The notes: generated by a model not told the origin, from the sequence alone. 64,000 bases of DNA from Wolbachia endosymbiont (group E) of Neria commutata (GCF_964026735.1 NZ_OZ034692.1:186001-250000); one strand, 5' to 3'. Counted from the first letter of the stretch, positions 36,434-50,350 are shown. Translations and numbers: made by a program.

Positions 36434-36636
36434 ACCTTAAAAATACCCCGAATGTTCATATCTTTTTTAGGAAAAATTGATTTTTAAAACATTTTATACT
36501 ACAAAATATCTTTTTCATTAATTTTCATTGTACATAATTTATTACACAAATGTCTAAATTATAGATTTTAGTTACTTAAGGATTATTAGTATATTGTTGT
36601 TGCGAGTGTAAGTAAATGTTTTGTGTATAAAAAGCA

Positions 36637-36665
36637 TTGACAGATTATTTGTTGGGTTATAAGAT
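36637..36665 (+). promoter_or_regulatory. rRNA promoter P1
   Basis: TTGACA at 36637-36642, 17 bases, then TAAGAT at 36660-36665, a close sigma-70 match on AT-rich DNA about 110 bases upstream of the 23S start. Confidence 0.65.
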
Positions 36666-36693
36666 ATAAAAAGTTAATTTAGTTTTTAGATGT

Positions 36694-36722
36694 TTGACAA
36701 GTTTTATGGTAGAGATTAATTT
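36694..36722 (+). promoter_or_regulatory. rRNA promoter P2
   Basis: A second TTGACA at 36694-36699, again 17 bases before TAATTT at 36717-36722. Two consensus -35 boxes 57 bases apart suggest tandem promoters. The -10 here is weaker. Confidence 0.5.
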
Positions 36723-36742
36723 AATCTCAATTCAATTTTAAT

Positions 36743-36761
36743 AATATTTAACTCTGCATAT
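36743..36761 (+). other. 23S processing stem, left arm
   Basis: AATATTTAACTCTGCATAT is complementary to 39582-39600 at 18 of 19 positions. The two arms bring the ends of pre-23S together for RNase III-type cleavage. Confidence 0.75.
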
Positions 36762-36777
36762 TCTGCATATAGTCAGT

Positions 36778-39568
<2,791 letters not shown>

Positions 39569-39581
39569 TTTCTATATGTGT

Positions 39582-39600
39582 ATATGCAGTGTTAAATATT
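39582..39600 (+). other. 23S processing stem, right arm
   Basis: ATATGCAGTGTTAAATATT pairs with 36743-36761 with one mismatch, closing the pre-23S stalk before the 5S gene. Confidence 0.75.
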
Positions 39601-39618
39601 AAATTATTGGATTATATT

Positions 39619-39754
39619 AGAGATTTTTATTGACTTGGTGGCTATAGCAAAAATGAAACACCCGATCTCATCTCGAACTCGGAAGTGAAACTTTTTAGCG
39701 CTGATGGTACTTGAAAAGGGAGAGTAGGTCGCTGCCAAGTTTATAAAAATCTCT
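39619..39754 (+). other. Perfect 12-bp inverted repeat around 5S
   Basis: AGAGATTTTTAT (39619-39630) and ATAAAAATCTCT (39743-39754) are exact complements directly outside the 5S gene and extend helix I. This is probably the processing stalk of pre-5S RNA. Confidence 0.75.
39631..39741 (+). rRNA. rrf: 5S ribosomal RNA
   Basis: About 111 bases. The ends GACTTGGTGGCT and GCTGCCAAGTT pair as helix I. The core has CCCGATCTCATCTCGAACTC, GGAAGTGAAAC, TTAGCGCTGATGGTAC and GAGAGTAGGTCG, all universal 5S features. It lies about 60 bases after the 23S gene in one transcript. Confidence 0.95.
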
Positions 39755-39782
39755 TTATATTTTATCAATTAAGGCATTCTGG

Positions 39783-39818
39783 TTACTTTCATAATGAAAG
39801 TAATACGATCTTTTTTTT
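39783..39818 (+). terminator. Rho-independent terminator of the 23S-5S unit
   Basis: TTACTTTCAT and ATGAAAGTAA form a perfect stem. After TACGATC there is a run of eight T (39811-39818). It ends transcription before the convergent gene at 39824. Confidence 0.85.
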
Positions 39819-39823
39819 GAGTT

Positions 39824-40123
39824 TTAAAATTTTATACTAGGCTTTTTAAACGTTGCCAGGTTGTCTGTTTTTTCTTTTACTTGCTCTAAAGTGTTTTCTG
39901 ATAATTGTGAAAGAGGTTCTTCTAAAGCTTTATTATTTTTCTGAAGTAAGCTGTTTTTTACATTAGAGCCTGTGTTTAGGTTTCTTTCCATTAGTATTGC
40001 TTGTAGCATTATTGATTTTGGATCTTTTAACCCTCGACACTTAGGATTTTCTGCGTTTAGTTCATTTTCCTTAAACCATGCAAGTATTTTTTCTTTTTTT
40101 TGTTGAAAGTTATCCCCTACCAT
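39824..40123 (-). CDS. Hypothetical protein, 99 residues
   Basis: Not recognised. It is a small, hydrophilic, basic protein with two helical parts: KKEKILAWFKENELNAENP near the start and SQLSENTLEQVKEKTDNL near the end. No membrane segment. It lies on the same strand as and downstream of rnpA, 86 bases away, and converges on the rRNA unit. The codon use looks like its neighbours, but the small size leaves some doubt. Confidence 0.55.
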   Translation of the reverse strand: MVGDNFQQKKEKILAWFKENELNAENPKCRGLKDPKSIMLQAILMERNLNTGSNVKNSLLQKNNKALEEPLSQLSENTLEQVKEKTDNLATFKKPSIKF

Positions 40124-40209
40124 TAAACACCTATTAACTTTATTTTAAATAATTTTATTCATACTATCATTAAAAAAGTAATTGTAAATACTTTAATTGA
40201 GGTTTTTTC

Positions 40210-40571
40210 TTATTTTATTCTTTTTAAGCAAATAGTTAGATCTTTTTGTAAATTTTGATAACTTGCTTGCATAATGTTTTTGTTAGTTAATATTATGTAG
40301 TAGTGTCCTACATTACTTGGATTTAAAATGCTAGTTTTAGCAAGTATCCGTAAGCGCCTTTTGATTTTGTTTCTTTTTGTTGCTTTTCCTGTTTTTTTAC
40401 TGACGGCTAAGCCTAACCTAATGGTCTGGATGTGTTTTTCAGGTTCTCTTTCCTTTATAGCGTACAACGATACATAAAGCCCGCGATAAAAAAGACTTCC
40501 ATTTATTAACCTGTTTTTAAAAGCAAAGGAAAAATCTTTTTTTTTATACTCGATAACTTAACTATGCGCAT
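40210..40571 (-). CDS. rnpA: Ribonuclease P protein component, frameshifted at an A9 run
   Basis: RnpA binds RNase P RNA and helps trim tRNA 5' ends. The core [23 protein letters not shown] with the RNR signature is clear. The open frame with the core has no usual start codon before a stop near 40562. An ATG at 40571, overlapping the end of rpmH, opens [12 protein letters not shown] in another frame. The two join as [19 protein letters not shown] only if the nine-A run (40537-40545) had ten. With ten A the protein is 120 residues, the normal length. It is either a sequencing or assembly error, a real mutation, or a site rescued by polymerase slippage. A TTG at 40467 would give a short form lacking the N-terminal third. 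Confidence 0.8.
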
Positions 40572-40696
40572 AATTTATTGCATCCAAGTGAACGGCGTCT
40601 GTTGAGGATTTTCCTTCCAGCTCTTGTTGCCATACGTGAACGAAAACCATGCCTACGCTTTCTTATCAAATTTTTTGGTTGAAATGTCCTCTTCAT
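40562..40696 (-). CDS. rpmH: 50S ribosomal protein L34
   Basis: A 44-residue, very basic protein beginning [18 protein letters not shown], with [16 protein letters not shown] following, unmistakably L34. It precedes rnpA, the order found in most bacteria, and the rnpA ATG overlaps its last codons. It is too short for usual ORF cut-offs. Upstream, 110 AT-rich bases separate it from the divergent pstC. Confidence 0.96.
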   Translation of the reverse strand: MKRTFQPKNLIRKRRHGFRSRMATRAGRKILNRRRSLGCNKLCA

Positions 40697-40805
40697 TGTT
40701 TTTATATTAGATATAATTGTAAATTATAGATTATTTTACTTCATTGTCAAATAATGGTTAAATGTTATTGTAAGCTAATATATTAAAAATGAGTTTATAC
40801 TAAGC

Positions 40806-41753
40806 GTGATAACAGCCTTATTCATATCTGCATTATTTTTTTTGGCGTTTGCTTTTATCTTTAAAAGTAAAAGGAATAAGATAATAAAGCTTTCATTATT
40901 TCTGGCTTTAGCTATATCGTTCCTTGTCACTTTATTTATAATGTTATCCATTTTTACTCAATCTATTGGGTTTTTTAATAAGGTATCTCTTTCGGAGTTC
41001 TTGTTTTGCCTCAAATGGAGCCATAACGCAGTAATCATTAATGAAGAAAAGGTAGGATGTTTTGGTATAGCGCCGCTCTTGGTTGGTACATTGCTTATAA
41101 CTATTGTGGCAATGGTGGTCGTTATTCCGCTTGGTTTGTTTTCTGCAATATATATTAGTGAATACGCTAGTGAAAAAGTCCGTTATGTTGTTAACACAGC
41201 TTTGCAAGTTTTATCTGCTATTCCCACAGTTGTATATGGATATTTTTCAGTTGTTTTTCTGTCTTCCTTTATCAAGCGGATAGCAAATTTATTTGGTTTG
41301 AGTATACATTCAGAGAGTGCGTTGGTTGCTGGGCTCGCAATTGGAATAATGATTCTTCCTTTTATTATTTCTTTGCTTGAAGATGCGATAAGATCTGTGC
41401 CAAAAAGCTTGCGTTATGGTTTTATGGCGCTCGGAGCAACTCCGGCGGAAACCATGTGGCATATAACAATACCATATGCAATGCCTACAATTTTGAGTGC
41501 AATTTTATTATCAATTTCAAGGGTGATAGGTGAAACAATGATTGTATTAATGGCTATTGGTATCAACGCAAATTTGACTTTTAACCCTCTTCATTCGGTT
41601 ACTACAATCACTGTGCAAATTGCTACACTACTCACTGGAGATCAGGATTTTAGTAGTGTGCAAACTCTTGCTGCTTATGCGCTTAGTTTAGTGCTCTTTA
41701 TTATTACTTGGTTACTGAATGCGTTTGCACTGTTTATAATAAAGCGTAACTAG
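40806..41753 (+). CDS. pstC: Phosphate ABC transporter permease PstC
   Basis: A 315-residue membrane protein with about six to eight helices and a binding-protein-dependent permease fold. The PstC-type signatures are FGIAPLLVGTLLITIVAMVVVIPLGL, AIYISEYASE and SAIPTVVYGYFSVV. The EAA loop with LRYGFMALGATPAETMWHITIPYAMP contacts the ATPase. It is about as long as PstC and has its large first loop. PstA, PstB and PstS are not in the window, as expected for a genome with scattered transport genes. The start is GTG. Confidence 0.9.
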   Translation: MITALFISALFFLAFAFIFKSKRNKIIKLSLFLALAISFLVTLFIMLSIFTQSIGFFNKVSLSEFLFCLKWSHNAVIINEEKVGCFGIAPLLVGTLLITIVAMVVVIPLGLFSAIYISEYASEKVRYVVNTALQVLSAIPTVVYGYFSVVFLSSFIKRIANLFGLSIHSESALVAGLAIGIMILPFIISLLEDAIRSVPKSLRYGFMALGATPAETMWHITIPYAMPTILSAILLSISRVIGETMIVLMAIGINANLTFNPLHSVTTITVQIATLLTGDQDFSSVQTLAAYALSLVLFIITWLLNAFALFIIKRN

Positions 41754-41765
41754 CAAATGTTTTAA

Positions 41766-43277
<1,512 letters not shown>

Positions 43278-43282
43278 AGATT

Positions 43283-43600
43283 ATGAATACTTTTAAAGTA
43301 CAGTTTTTTTCTCCTGATAATAAAATTTCATTTAGCGATGTAGTTTCTCTTACATTAAGTGGATTGGGGGGAGAGTTTATGGTTTTAGCTAACCATGCTC
43401 CTTACTTAATTTATATATTGCCTGGTGTAGTGACTGTTAAGATAGATAATCAACAAGAAGAAAAAATTGTAATTGATAATGGCGTGTTAGAAGTTGCAAA
43501 TAATAATTGTAGTATTATAACCAATCAGGTTCATGTTTTTGATAATTTGATTCATGATGAGAGATTAATAAAAAATAAAGGCCTCAACATACAATTTTGA
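43283..43600 (+). CDS. atpC: ATP synthase F1 epsilon subunit
   Basis: A 105-residue protein, shorter than the usual 130-140, that keeps the N-terminal beta-sandwich (KVQFFSPDNKISFSDVVSL, GGEFMVLANHAPYLIYILPG) and largely lacks the C-terminal helical pair that inhibits ATP hydrolysis. This is the known short form. It rotates with gamma in the F1 stalk. Co-transcribed with atpD. Confidence 0.92.
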   Translation: MNTFKVQFFSPDNKISFSDVVSLTLSGLGGEFMVLANHAPYLIYILPGVVTVKIDNQQEEKIVIDNGVLEVANNNCSIITNQVHVFDNLIHDERLIKNKGLNIQF

Positions 43601-43664
43601 TAACATCAATCCATAATAAATTATGCGTTATTTTATGCTAAAAATGCTATTATGGAAAATGCTC

Positions 43665-43694
43665 TTGACTATATGAACATCTTTTCTGTAATAT
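43665..43694 (+). promoter_or_regulatory. Promoter of the ankyrin gene
   Basis: TTGACT at 43665-43670, 18 bases, TAATAT at 43689-43694, about 70 bases upstream of the ATG at 43764. A similar TTGACT/TAATAT pair precedes the gene at 50516. Confidence 0.6.
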
Positions 43695-43763
43695 TAATTT
43701 AGAAATATAAAGGCTTTTTTATTAAAGCTTTTATGCAAAATAATTTATTAGTGAGGCATTGTT

Positions 43764-44805
43764 ATGTTAAGTTTAGAGGTAAAAAAAGAGTTGTTGGGCT
43801 ATATTAATGATAAAGGTTTCAGAGCAGCTGTATCCTGTATAGATGAATTTTTGCAAGAATCTTCTGACGAAGGGATTAAGGCTCAAAGAATTGAGGAAAT
43901 AAAAAATTTTATTTCTGGAGAAGGATTTATACAAGCCCTTAAGGGTAGATGAATTTCCAGATATTCAAAGTGGCAGTACTGATATCGAGGAGTATATCGA
44001 TATTTCAGATGACTATGGAATGACTATATTAGATCATGCTGCTGAAAATGGCTTGGTAGATGTAGTTGGTTTATTGTGTGCAATAGGTGCTGATGTAAAT
44101 CATATAAGCGATAACGGGTTTACTCCTATATTTCTTGCTATTATTGGTGCTAAAGATGAAAATGAAAGTGATGTTTTAAATATAGTACAATTATTATGTA
44201 ATAGTGGTGCTGATGTAAATTATGTAAATAAAGACAAGGATTCAGAATATATAGGATTTACTCCTATGCGCACTGCTATTGAAAAGCGTTCTTCGGGTAT
44301 AGTTAAAGTATTGTGTGAAAATGGAGCAGATATATTCGTTTTTGTAAATGATATAATGGTTAAAACATTACGTAAAGATAGAAAAGAGGTGTTTTATTTC
44401 AAAGATAATTTAAAGGAAAAAGGATGTTCTCCAAAAAAAGGAGGTGTTTCTCCTCCTAAAAAGGATCAAGGATATAAATGTTTTGATTCAGTATTGCATT
44501 TTGCCGCAAGAACTGGTGAAACGGAATTAATACTTTCCTGTATAGAGAATCTAAGAAAGAAAATTCCAAATCAATATAAAGGTTCAGGATTTCATACATC
44601 AAGGCATAAACTTTCTCTTGAAATGCTCTTGAATATGAAAGATATTAATGGTAAGACAGCACTGGATTTAGCTGAAAGTAATAGTCCTGAAGTTGCAAAA
44701 ATGCTAAAGGAAGAGTTAAATAAGTTAAAACGACCAGCATATAGTATGTTTGTAGGTAAAGGTGCGCCTGTTGTTAGTCACTCTAATTATGATATGATGC
44801 GATAA
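43764..44805 (+). pseudogene. Ankyrin-repeat protein with a one-base frameshift
   Basis: The first 62 codons (MLSLEVKKELLGYINDKGF onward) end at 43952. From about 43946 the next frame is open and leads without a stop into the ORF that starts at 44020. Removing one G from GGG at 43943-43945 joins them as IQALKVDEFPDIQSG. The second part has three to four ankyrin repeats, for example TILDHAAENGLVDVVGLLC and FTPIFLAIIGAKDE, and after a 50-residue spacer SVLHFAARTGETELIL. Ankyrin proteins of Wolbachia often act on host partners. If not an error, only a downstream part beginning at 44020 would be made. It lies 12 bases before the transaldolase gene. Confidence 0.8.
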
Positions 44806-44817
44806 GGGGATATTAAT

Positions 44818-45474
44818 ATGGAAATTTTTCTTGATAGTGCTGATTTAAATGAAATTAGAGAATTAGAAGGTTCCGCTGACGGCCTAACAACTAATCCTTC
44901 ATTAATAGCAAAATTAATAGCAAAATCCGAACGCAAAGGTCAGAGTAAGGATTTAGTGACTGAAATATGCATTATTATGAAGGGGCGGCCTGTTAGTGTT
45001 GAAGTGACTGCTGATCAGTGTGAAGAGATGATCAAAGAGGGTCTCGAGCTGGCAAAAATTTCTGATAATATTATAGTAAAGTTACCACTTACACGTGATG
45101 GATTAATTTCTTGTAAAAGGTTGTTGACAGAGCATAATATTCATGCTAATATCACATTATGTTTTTCTCCTGGACAAGCACTGCTCGCCGCTAAGGCCGG
45201 TGCTTGTTTTATTTCTCCCTTTGTTGGTCGTCTTGATGATGTAGGTTATGACGGGCTATCTCTGATTAAGGATATACGTACTATATACTCTAATTACAAA
45301 TTTGATACTAAAATTCTTGTTGCATCAGTAAGAAGTCCAGCGCATGTTGTAGAAGCTGCAAAGCTTGGTGCTGACTCAATTACTGTGCCGGCAAAAATAC
45401 TAAGACAATTAATCAAACATCCACTTACCGATCAGGGCCTTGCAATATTTAAGAAGGACTGGAATGAGGAATAA
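44818..45474 (+). CDS. tal: Transaldolase-like protein (short type)
   Basis: A 218-residue enzyme of the TalB-like/fructose-6-phosphate aldolase family. The Schiff-base lysine is in [13 protein letters not shown], and [45 protein letters not shown] and [11 protein letters not shown] are family signatures. It moves a three-carbon unit between sugars in the non-oxidative pentose phosphate pathway, supplying ribose for nucleotides. The start is supported by AGGGGATATTA before the ATG. An IS630 end-like sequence begins seven bases after the stop. Confidence 0.93.
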   Translation: MEIFLDSADLNEIRELEGSADGLTTNPSLIAKLIAKSERKGQSKDLVTEICIIMKGRPVSVEVTADQCEEMIKEGLELAKISDNIIVKLPLTRDGLISCKRLLTEHNIHANITLCFSPGQALLAAKAGACFISPFVGRLDDVGYDGLSLIKDIRTIYSNYKFDTKILVASVRSPAHVVEAAKLGADSITVPAKILRQLIKHPLTDQGLAIFKKDWNEE

Positions 45475-45480
45475 GCACCT

Positions 45481-45540
45481 ATAGCACTTTTCAAAGTAAA
45501 TAATAGGAATATAATATAACATTTGGGTTGTAGGAAATGG
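45481..45540 (+). mobile_element. IS630 left-end remnant after the transaldolase gene
   Basis: TATAGCACTTTTCAAAGTA and the following 40 bases follow the left end of the IS630 copy at 56020 (TATAGTACTTTTCAAAACG), including its AATAAT-to-GGAATATAAT part. Only the outer 60 bases remain. Spotted by eye. Confidence 0.5.
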
Positions 45541-45702
45541 CTGTTACACAGCAGAATTCTTTTGAAATTCATATTTATAACATCCAATAAAAAAATGCTT
45601 GCATAGCTTTGCACGCTAAGTTATTATGTAAAATATTAGCTACAAATGCATAGTGAGGGTAAATCTAGTGTATAATGAAAAGCAAAAAGAATAAGCGAAA
45701 AA

Positions 45703-45720
45703 GTTAAGCTTGAGCTTAAC
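45703..45720 (-). terminator. Terminator hairpin on the minus strand
   Basis: GTTAAGCT and AGCTTAAC form a perfect 8-bp stem with a 2-base loop. Read on the minus strand it is followed by TTTTT and overlaps the TAA stop of the gene fragment at 45716. Confidence 0.6.
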
Positions 45721-45944
45721 GTTCACAATTATTTTCAACATCACTTAATATTGAACTTACACTTACTGTTCTTGATAATGTACCACCCTCAGACGAAATG
45801 CTTGTTACTGAACTATTTGTTGGTGATTCCGATCTTTCTTCACCGAATAGAGGTGAACCCATATAACCACTATCGTCGGGATTATATGGGTTCTCACTTG
45901 GTAGGCTTGGCCTTGGAGCTGGGATGGGAAGCTCAGGTTTTATT
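45716..45944 (-). pseudogene. C-terminal fragment of an unknown gene
   Basis: Read from the IS end leftward, about 72 open codons follow a stop and end in a TAA and a terminator: proline- and serine-rich PIPAPRPSLPSENPYN, YMGSPLFGEERSESP, then SSVTSISSEGGTLS and a DVENNCER end. The low-complexity polar tail resembles tails of Wolbachia secreted proteins. The rest of the gene has been removed by the IS4 element at 45945; no matching piece was found to the right. Confidence 0.5.
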
Positions 45945-47553
45945 CACTGCCATTAAGTTAAGAGAAAAGGATGGACTATATTAATAAATCAAGTAAAATT
46001 CCTAAACTTAAAGGAAAAATAATATGAGTAAAAAAAACAATAATCGAATTCATAAAAAATAAATTGATAAGTTTAAACTTTATAAATGATCACAAAGTAT
46101 CACCAAAAGACTTTCTACGAAAAAGAAAATTGCCTTTTATTGATGTATTCATTTTGATTTTCAGAAAAAGTGTGAAATCATTACAAGTGATGCTCAATGA
46201 ATTTATTCTGTACACGATGAGAGATTATACAGTTACTGCAAGTGCTTTTACCCAAGTAAGACAGAAGCTAAAGTATACTGCATTTTCAGAACTTAATGAT
46301 GATGTAGTTTCCCTATATTACCAGGATCAGGAGTTTAAAACTCACCATGGTTTCAGGGTACTTGCATTTGATGCTTCTATATTAATTCTACCAAAAAGTG
46401 ATGAGGTAATAGAGGAGTTTGGCTCAAGAGCAGTATGGAATGGAGTTCAGAGGTTTGAAGATTATACAAGTGCAACCTTTGAAGCTTGTTATGATGTGCT
46501 AAATAATATTGCAATAAAATCGGTGTTAAGTAGAGGTGACAGTTATGAAGTTGATTTAGCAACCGATATGCTTGAAAGCCTCAGTTCAGATGACTTACTA
46601 ATCTGTGATAGAGGGTATGTATCTTATCGATTTATTGCCGAGCTTACGGAAAGGAAAATTAATTATGTAATTCGTTGTCCAAGTTCATCTTTTAGTGAAG
46701 TAAACGATATGTTTAAGCCGGGCAGTCCCTCTAGTACAATAGCAGTAGCTACTGCACCTATTAAAGTGGCAAGGCAGCTAAGAAAGCTAGGATTACCTGA
46801 TGAAATGGAATTTAGGCTAGTTAAAATCATACTTTCCTCTGGTGAAATTGAAGTGCTAATTACATCATTATTAGATGAGCAGCAATTTAAGGTTGAGGAA
46901 TTTGAAGAGTTATACTACTTACGTTGGGGAATAGAAACATTTTTTTCTAAACTCAAAGGAAGGTTAGGCTTAGAGAATTTTACAGGTAAAAGTGTTGAAA
47001 CTATTAAGCAGGATTTTTGGTCAACCATTTTTATTAGCAACCTAGAAAGTATTATGACAGAAGATGTAGAAGAGGCATTGAATGCAGACCTAGCTGATAG
47101 TAAGCTTGAAAAAAGCATTAATAAATCTGTTTCATTTAATGCAATTAAAAACTTAGCTTTCGATATTTTTTCTACAGAATCGGACATGGATTGCGTTATG
47201 GAGCAATTATCTAAGTTATTTTTAACAAACACTTTAGTTGTAAGGAAGGGGAGGAAAGTTGATCTTCATAAGATATCTGATGTTCGTTCACTCAATTACC
47301 AAAAAAGGGCTAGAAAACACGTATTTTGAATACTACCCTACTCATTTCTGAAAGACAGTATTCCTGGAGCAACTTTTGTCAAATCTTCTGTAAAATGACT
47401 TTTAAATAAGCTATTTCTTAACTAATTTACATCTAAGAGTTTATCTACTTTAAAGTTTGCTCTATTTTGTTTTAGCATTTGCCATAACTCCTTAATCACT
47501 ACAAACTTTTTTGTTCAATTTTTAGCCATTCCTTCCTTAACTTAATGGCAGTG
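45945..47553 (+). mobile_element. IS4-family element (1609 bp)
   Basis: The ends CACTGCCATTAAGTTAAG and the complementary CTTAACTTAATGGCAGTG form an 18-bp perfect inverted repeat. The flanks (GTTTTATT on the left, ATGTCAAT on the right) show no target repeat, so the copy has been recombined since insertion. It encodes one transposase. Confidence 0.85.
46024..47329 (+). pseudogene. IS4-family transposase, frameshifted at its N terminus
   Basis: The main frame is open from 46028 to 47329. The DDE domain has VLAFDASILILP, LLICDRGYVSYRF and the YREK-type signature YYLRWGIETFFSKLKGRLGL. The natural ATG at 46024 (MSKK) is one base out of frame: the run of eight A at 46030-46037 would need seven for MSKKTIIEFIKNKLISL. 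A TTG at 46064 could start a shorter 421-residue protein, which is nearly full length. Confidence 0.8.
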
Positions 47554-47562
47554 ATGTCAATA

Positions 47563-48174
47563 GCCCCCCTGCGAAAAGCAAAAAATAGGTAAAAAACACA
47601 AGAAAGTGTATAGAATACAAATTTTGGTGGATGTTGCTGAGCAGCCGATACAGCGGCCGAAAGACAGCAAAAAACGTAAGAAAAGTTATTCCGGAAAGAA
47701 AAAAAATGACCACAATAAAAACCGAAATTGTGATCGAGGGAAATGGGCAAATTCTGTCTGTTTCAAGATCACATCGAGGTCGAATGCATGATTTTCGCAT
47801 AAGAAAACAGGAAAAATTGTTGGCCAAAGATAGCATAAAATATGCCGATTCTGGCTATCAAGGTTGGCAAAAACTGCAGAAAAACGTTGTGATTCCGTAC
47901 AAAAAATACCGTAAAAAGCCATTAACGGAGGAGCAAAAGGAGCATAATCGAAAGTTGGCATCGTTCAGGATGCGTGTGGAAAATAAAATTCGCGAGATAA
48001 AAATTTTTAAGATTATGTCAAATGTTTACAGAAATTTTCAGAAGAAATATAACATGAGATTCAATATTATTGCGGGTATTGTAAATTTGCGGCATGGTTT
48101 TTAATAATTTTTGGGCTGGGGATTTCTTACCTGATTTTATCAGCAACTTGCTTCACGTTGTTTCGCAGGGGGGC
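47563..48174 (+). mobile_element. IS5-like element, deleted copy (612 bp)
   Basis: TA flanks both ends, and the ends are GCCCCCCTGCGAAA and its complement. About 370 bases from the left half are missing: the sequence jumps from the leader to GATGTTGCTGAGCAGCCGAT. The DDE half (47631-48104) is open, with ADSGYQGW and RVENKIREIK. The copy cannot encode the helix-turn-helix part. Confidence 0.85.
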
Positions 48175-48284
48175 TATTTTTCCTTACCTCAAAACCTTCA
48201 TTATAGATCTTTTTTGGCTTTATGCTAGTTTCAAAGAGGTCTAATGACAAAAATAAGCACTAGAACGACACAAGAGGAGTGGTA

Positions 48285-48322
48285 CTGGGATAACATCATA
48301 CGGATCGCTGGAATGACAAAAG
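48285..48322. repeat. Degenerate palindromic-element piece
   Basis: TACTGGGATAACATC to GATCGCTGGAATGAC has the two halves (ACTGGGAT and GCTGGAATGAC) of the Wolbachia dispersed palindromic repeat, shortened in the middle. Compare 20517-20606 in fabH. The rest of 48175-48359 holds nothing recognisable. Confidence 0.45.
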
Positions 48323-48359
48323 GTTGGCTCTACCTACATGACCTATTGGGAGCTAACAA

Positions 48360-49121
48360 CTATTTCTTCTTATAAAGTTTACTCCATACTTTCTTGTTAG
48401 TTAGCACAAAAAATACTGTTAAAATTACAAAATATGCCACTACTTTTAACCCAAGCTTGTGCCTCCGTTCCATTTCTGGTTCTGCTGCCCATTGCAAAAA
48501 GCTCACTATATCATATGCCATATTTTCAACTGTAGCTTCCCTATCACCGTCATATTGCACTAACCCTTCAGACAATGGTGGCGCCATGGCTAATCTGCCC
48601 GTTGAAAAATAAGGATTAAAATACAAATCATTTTCATCATGCTCATCACCTTTATAACCAGTAAGTAGTGAATAAACATAATTTGCACCATCATGTCTTG
48701 CTTTAGCAATCAACGATAAATCTGGTGGAACTGCACCATTATTGCTTGCCGCTGCTGCTTCTTTTGAATCAAAAGGTGCAATAAAATAGTCTGAAGGTAC
48801 TCCAGGTCTGTCAAACATTTCACCTAAATCATTAGGGCCAGCTTTCACTTGATAAGAAGCTGCAATCTGTTTTACGTCTTCTTCAGAAAATCCGACATCT
48901 TGTAAATTATGAAATGCCACCCTATTCATCGAGTGACAAGCAGCACAGACTTCCTTATATACCTTATAGCCACGTTGAATTGATTCTCTATCAAAAGATC
49001 CAGTAATTCCGTCAAATTTCCAGTCCATTTTTTTGTTTGGCAATGGTTGAAATTCTTCAGCAAATACAAAGCTAGACAGAAATAATATGAAAAGCATTAC
49101 CAACACATTTCTCACCAGCAT
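48360..49121 (-). CDS. petC: Cytochrome c1 of the bc1 complex
   Basis: 253 residues. A signal peptide ends at FVFAEEF, the heme is bound through CAACH (residues about 55-59), and the axial methionine is in RLAMAPPLSEG. A C-terminal membrane anchor (VVAYFVILTVFFVLT) is followed by a lysine-rich cytoplasmic tail. It passes electrons from the Rieske protein to cytochrome c in the periplasm. Its ATG shares a base with the petB stop (TAATG), so the two are translationally coupled. Confidence 0.95.
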   Translation of the reverse strand: MLVRNVLVMLFILFLSSFVFAEEFQPLPNKKMDWKFDGITGSFDRESIQRGYKVYKEVCAACHSMNRVAFHNLQDVGFSEEDVKQIAASYQVKAGPNDLGEMFDRPGVPSDYFIAPFDSKEAAAASNNGAVPPDLSLIAKARHDGANYVYSLLTGYKGDEHDENDLYFNPYFSTGRLAMAPPLSEGLVQYDGDREATVENMAYDIVSFLQWAAEPEMERRHKLGLKVVAYFVILTVFFVLTNKKVWSKLYKKK

Positions 49122-50350
49122 TACTTCATCTCCGGCACAGAGTCACTTAAAGTTTTTGGTGGTTCCTTTGGCTTTTCATACTTACTAAGAAGCGGCAAAA
49201 TTATTACAAAATATGCAAAGTAATAAAAAGTGGATAACCTACTCATAGTAATGTAAGGCTCTTTTACTTCCTGCCCACCTAGCCAACCAAGAAGCAAAAA
49301 ATTCACTAAAAAGACCCAGAAAAATTTCTTAAATATGGGGCGATAAGCACCACTTTTGACTTTAGATTTATCAAGCCAAGGCAAAAGAAACCAAACCAAA
49401 ATAGATGCAAACATGGTAAGCACGCCAATAAGTTTATCTGGAATTGAACGTAGCATCGCATAAAAAGGTAAAAAATACCACTCTGGTACTATGTGAACCG
49501 GAGTTACCATAGAGTCAGCTTCTATATAATTGTCTGGGTGTCCAAGATAATTGGGAGCATAAAAAACAAACGCAAATAAAATTACAAAAAACAAACCAAA
49601 CGTTATGCAATCTTTGGCTATATAGTAAGGATAAATTGGAATGGTATCTTTACTTGACTTTACTTCCACTCCACTTGGATTACCGGAGCCAAATCTGTGT
49701 AGTGCAATAACATGCAGCATAGCAAGCGCTACAATAATAAAAGGTAATAAATAATGCAGAGCAAAAAAACGATTGAGTGTTGGATTATCGATAGAGAAGC
49801 CACCCCATAGCCATATAACTATTTTATTACCAATCAAAGGTATTGCTGAAAACATGGTAGTTATAACCGTTGCACCCCAGAAACTCATTTGTCCCCAAGG
49901 TAGGACATATCCCATAAAGGCAGTGGCCATCATTGCAAAAAATATGAATATACCAACAAACCACACCATCTCTCGCGGTCTCTTATAAGAACCGTAATAT
50001 AATCCTCGCATTATATGTGCATAAACCGCCATGAAGAAAAGTGATGCTCCAACTGCATGAGTGTAGCGTATCAGCCATCCATAGTTTACGTCACGCATTA
50101 TACGCTCTACGCTATTGAATGCGTGGTCAACATGCGGAGTATAGTGCATAGCAAGAAATATGCCTGTAATAATTTGTAAAATCAGTGCTATGCCAGCCAA
50201 AAAACCAAAATTCCAGGCATAATTCAAGTTTTTTGGCACCTGATAAGAAGCGGTATGTTTTAGAAAAGAAAATATAGGCAGTCTATACTCTATCCATCCT
50301 AGTATGCCTTTTTCTTCTTTTATTGTTTCTTTTTTGTCATCTTCCTGCAT
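49121..50350 (-). CDS. petB: Cytochrome b of the bc1 complex
   Basis: 409 residues with eight membrane helices. The heme-ligand histidines are in the [20 protein letters not shown] and FALHYLLPF regions, and the quinol-site PEWYF motif is in [19 protein letters not shown]. It oxidises ubiquinol and moves protons across the membrane. A charged 20-residue N-terminal extension precedes the fold. The Rieske gene petA does not precede petB here; the upstream neighbour is a divergent orphan gene. Confidence 0.97.
   Translation of the reverse strand: MQEDDKKETIKEEKGILGWIEYRLPIFSFLKHTASYQVPKNLNYAWNFGFLAGIALILQIITGIFLAMHYTPHVDHAFNSVERIMRDVNYGWLIRYTHAVGASLFFMAVYAHIMRGLYYGSYKRPREMVWFVGIFIFFAMMATAFMGYVLPWGQMSFWGATVITTMFSAIPLIGNKIVIWLWGGFSIDNPTLNRFFALHYLLPFIIVALAMLHVIALHRFGSGNPSGVEVKSSKDTIPIYPYYIAKDCITFGLFFVILFAFVFYAPNYLGHPDNYIEADSMVTPVHIVPEWYFLPFYAMLRSIPDKLIGVLTMFASILVWFLLPWLDKSKVKSGAYRPIFKKFFWVFLVNFLLLGWLGGQEVKEPYITMSRLSTFYYFAYFVIILPLLSKYEKPKEPPKTLSDSVPEMK

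Noticed and set aside
45751..45984. Plus-strand ORF of 77 codons
   Set aside because: It runs across the IS4 left inverted repeat; the minus strand has the better coding signal.
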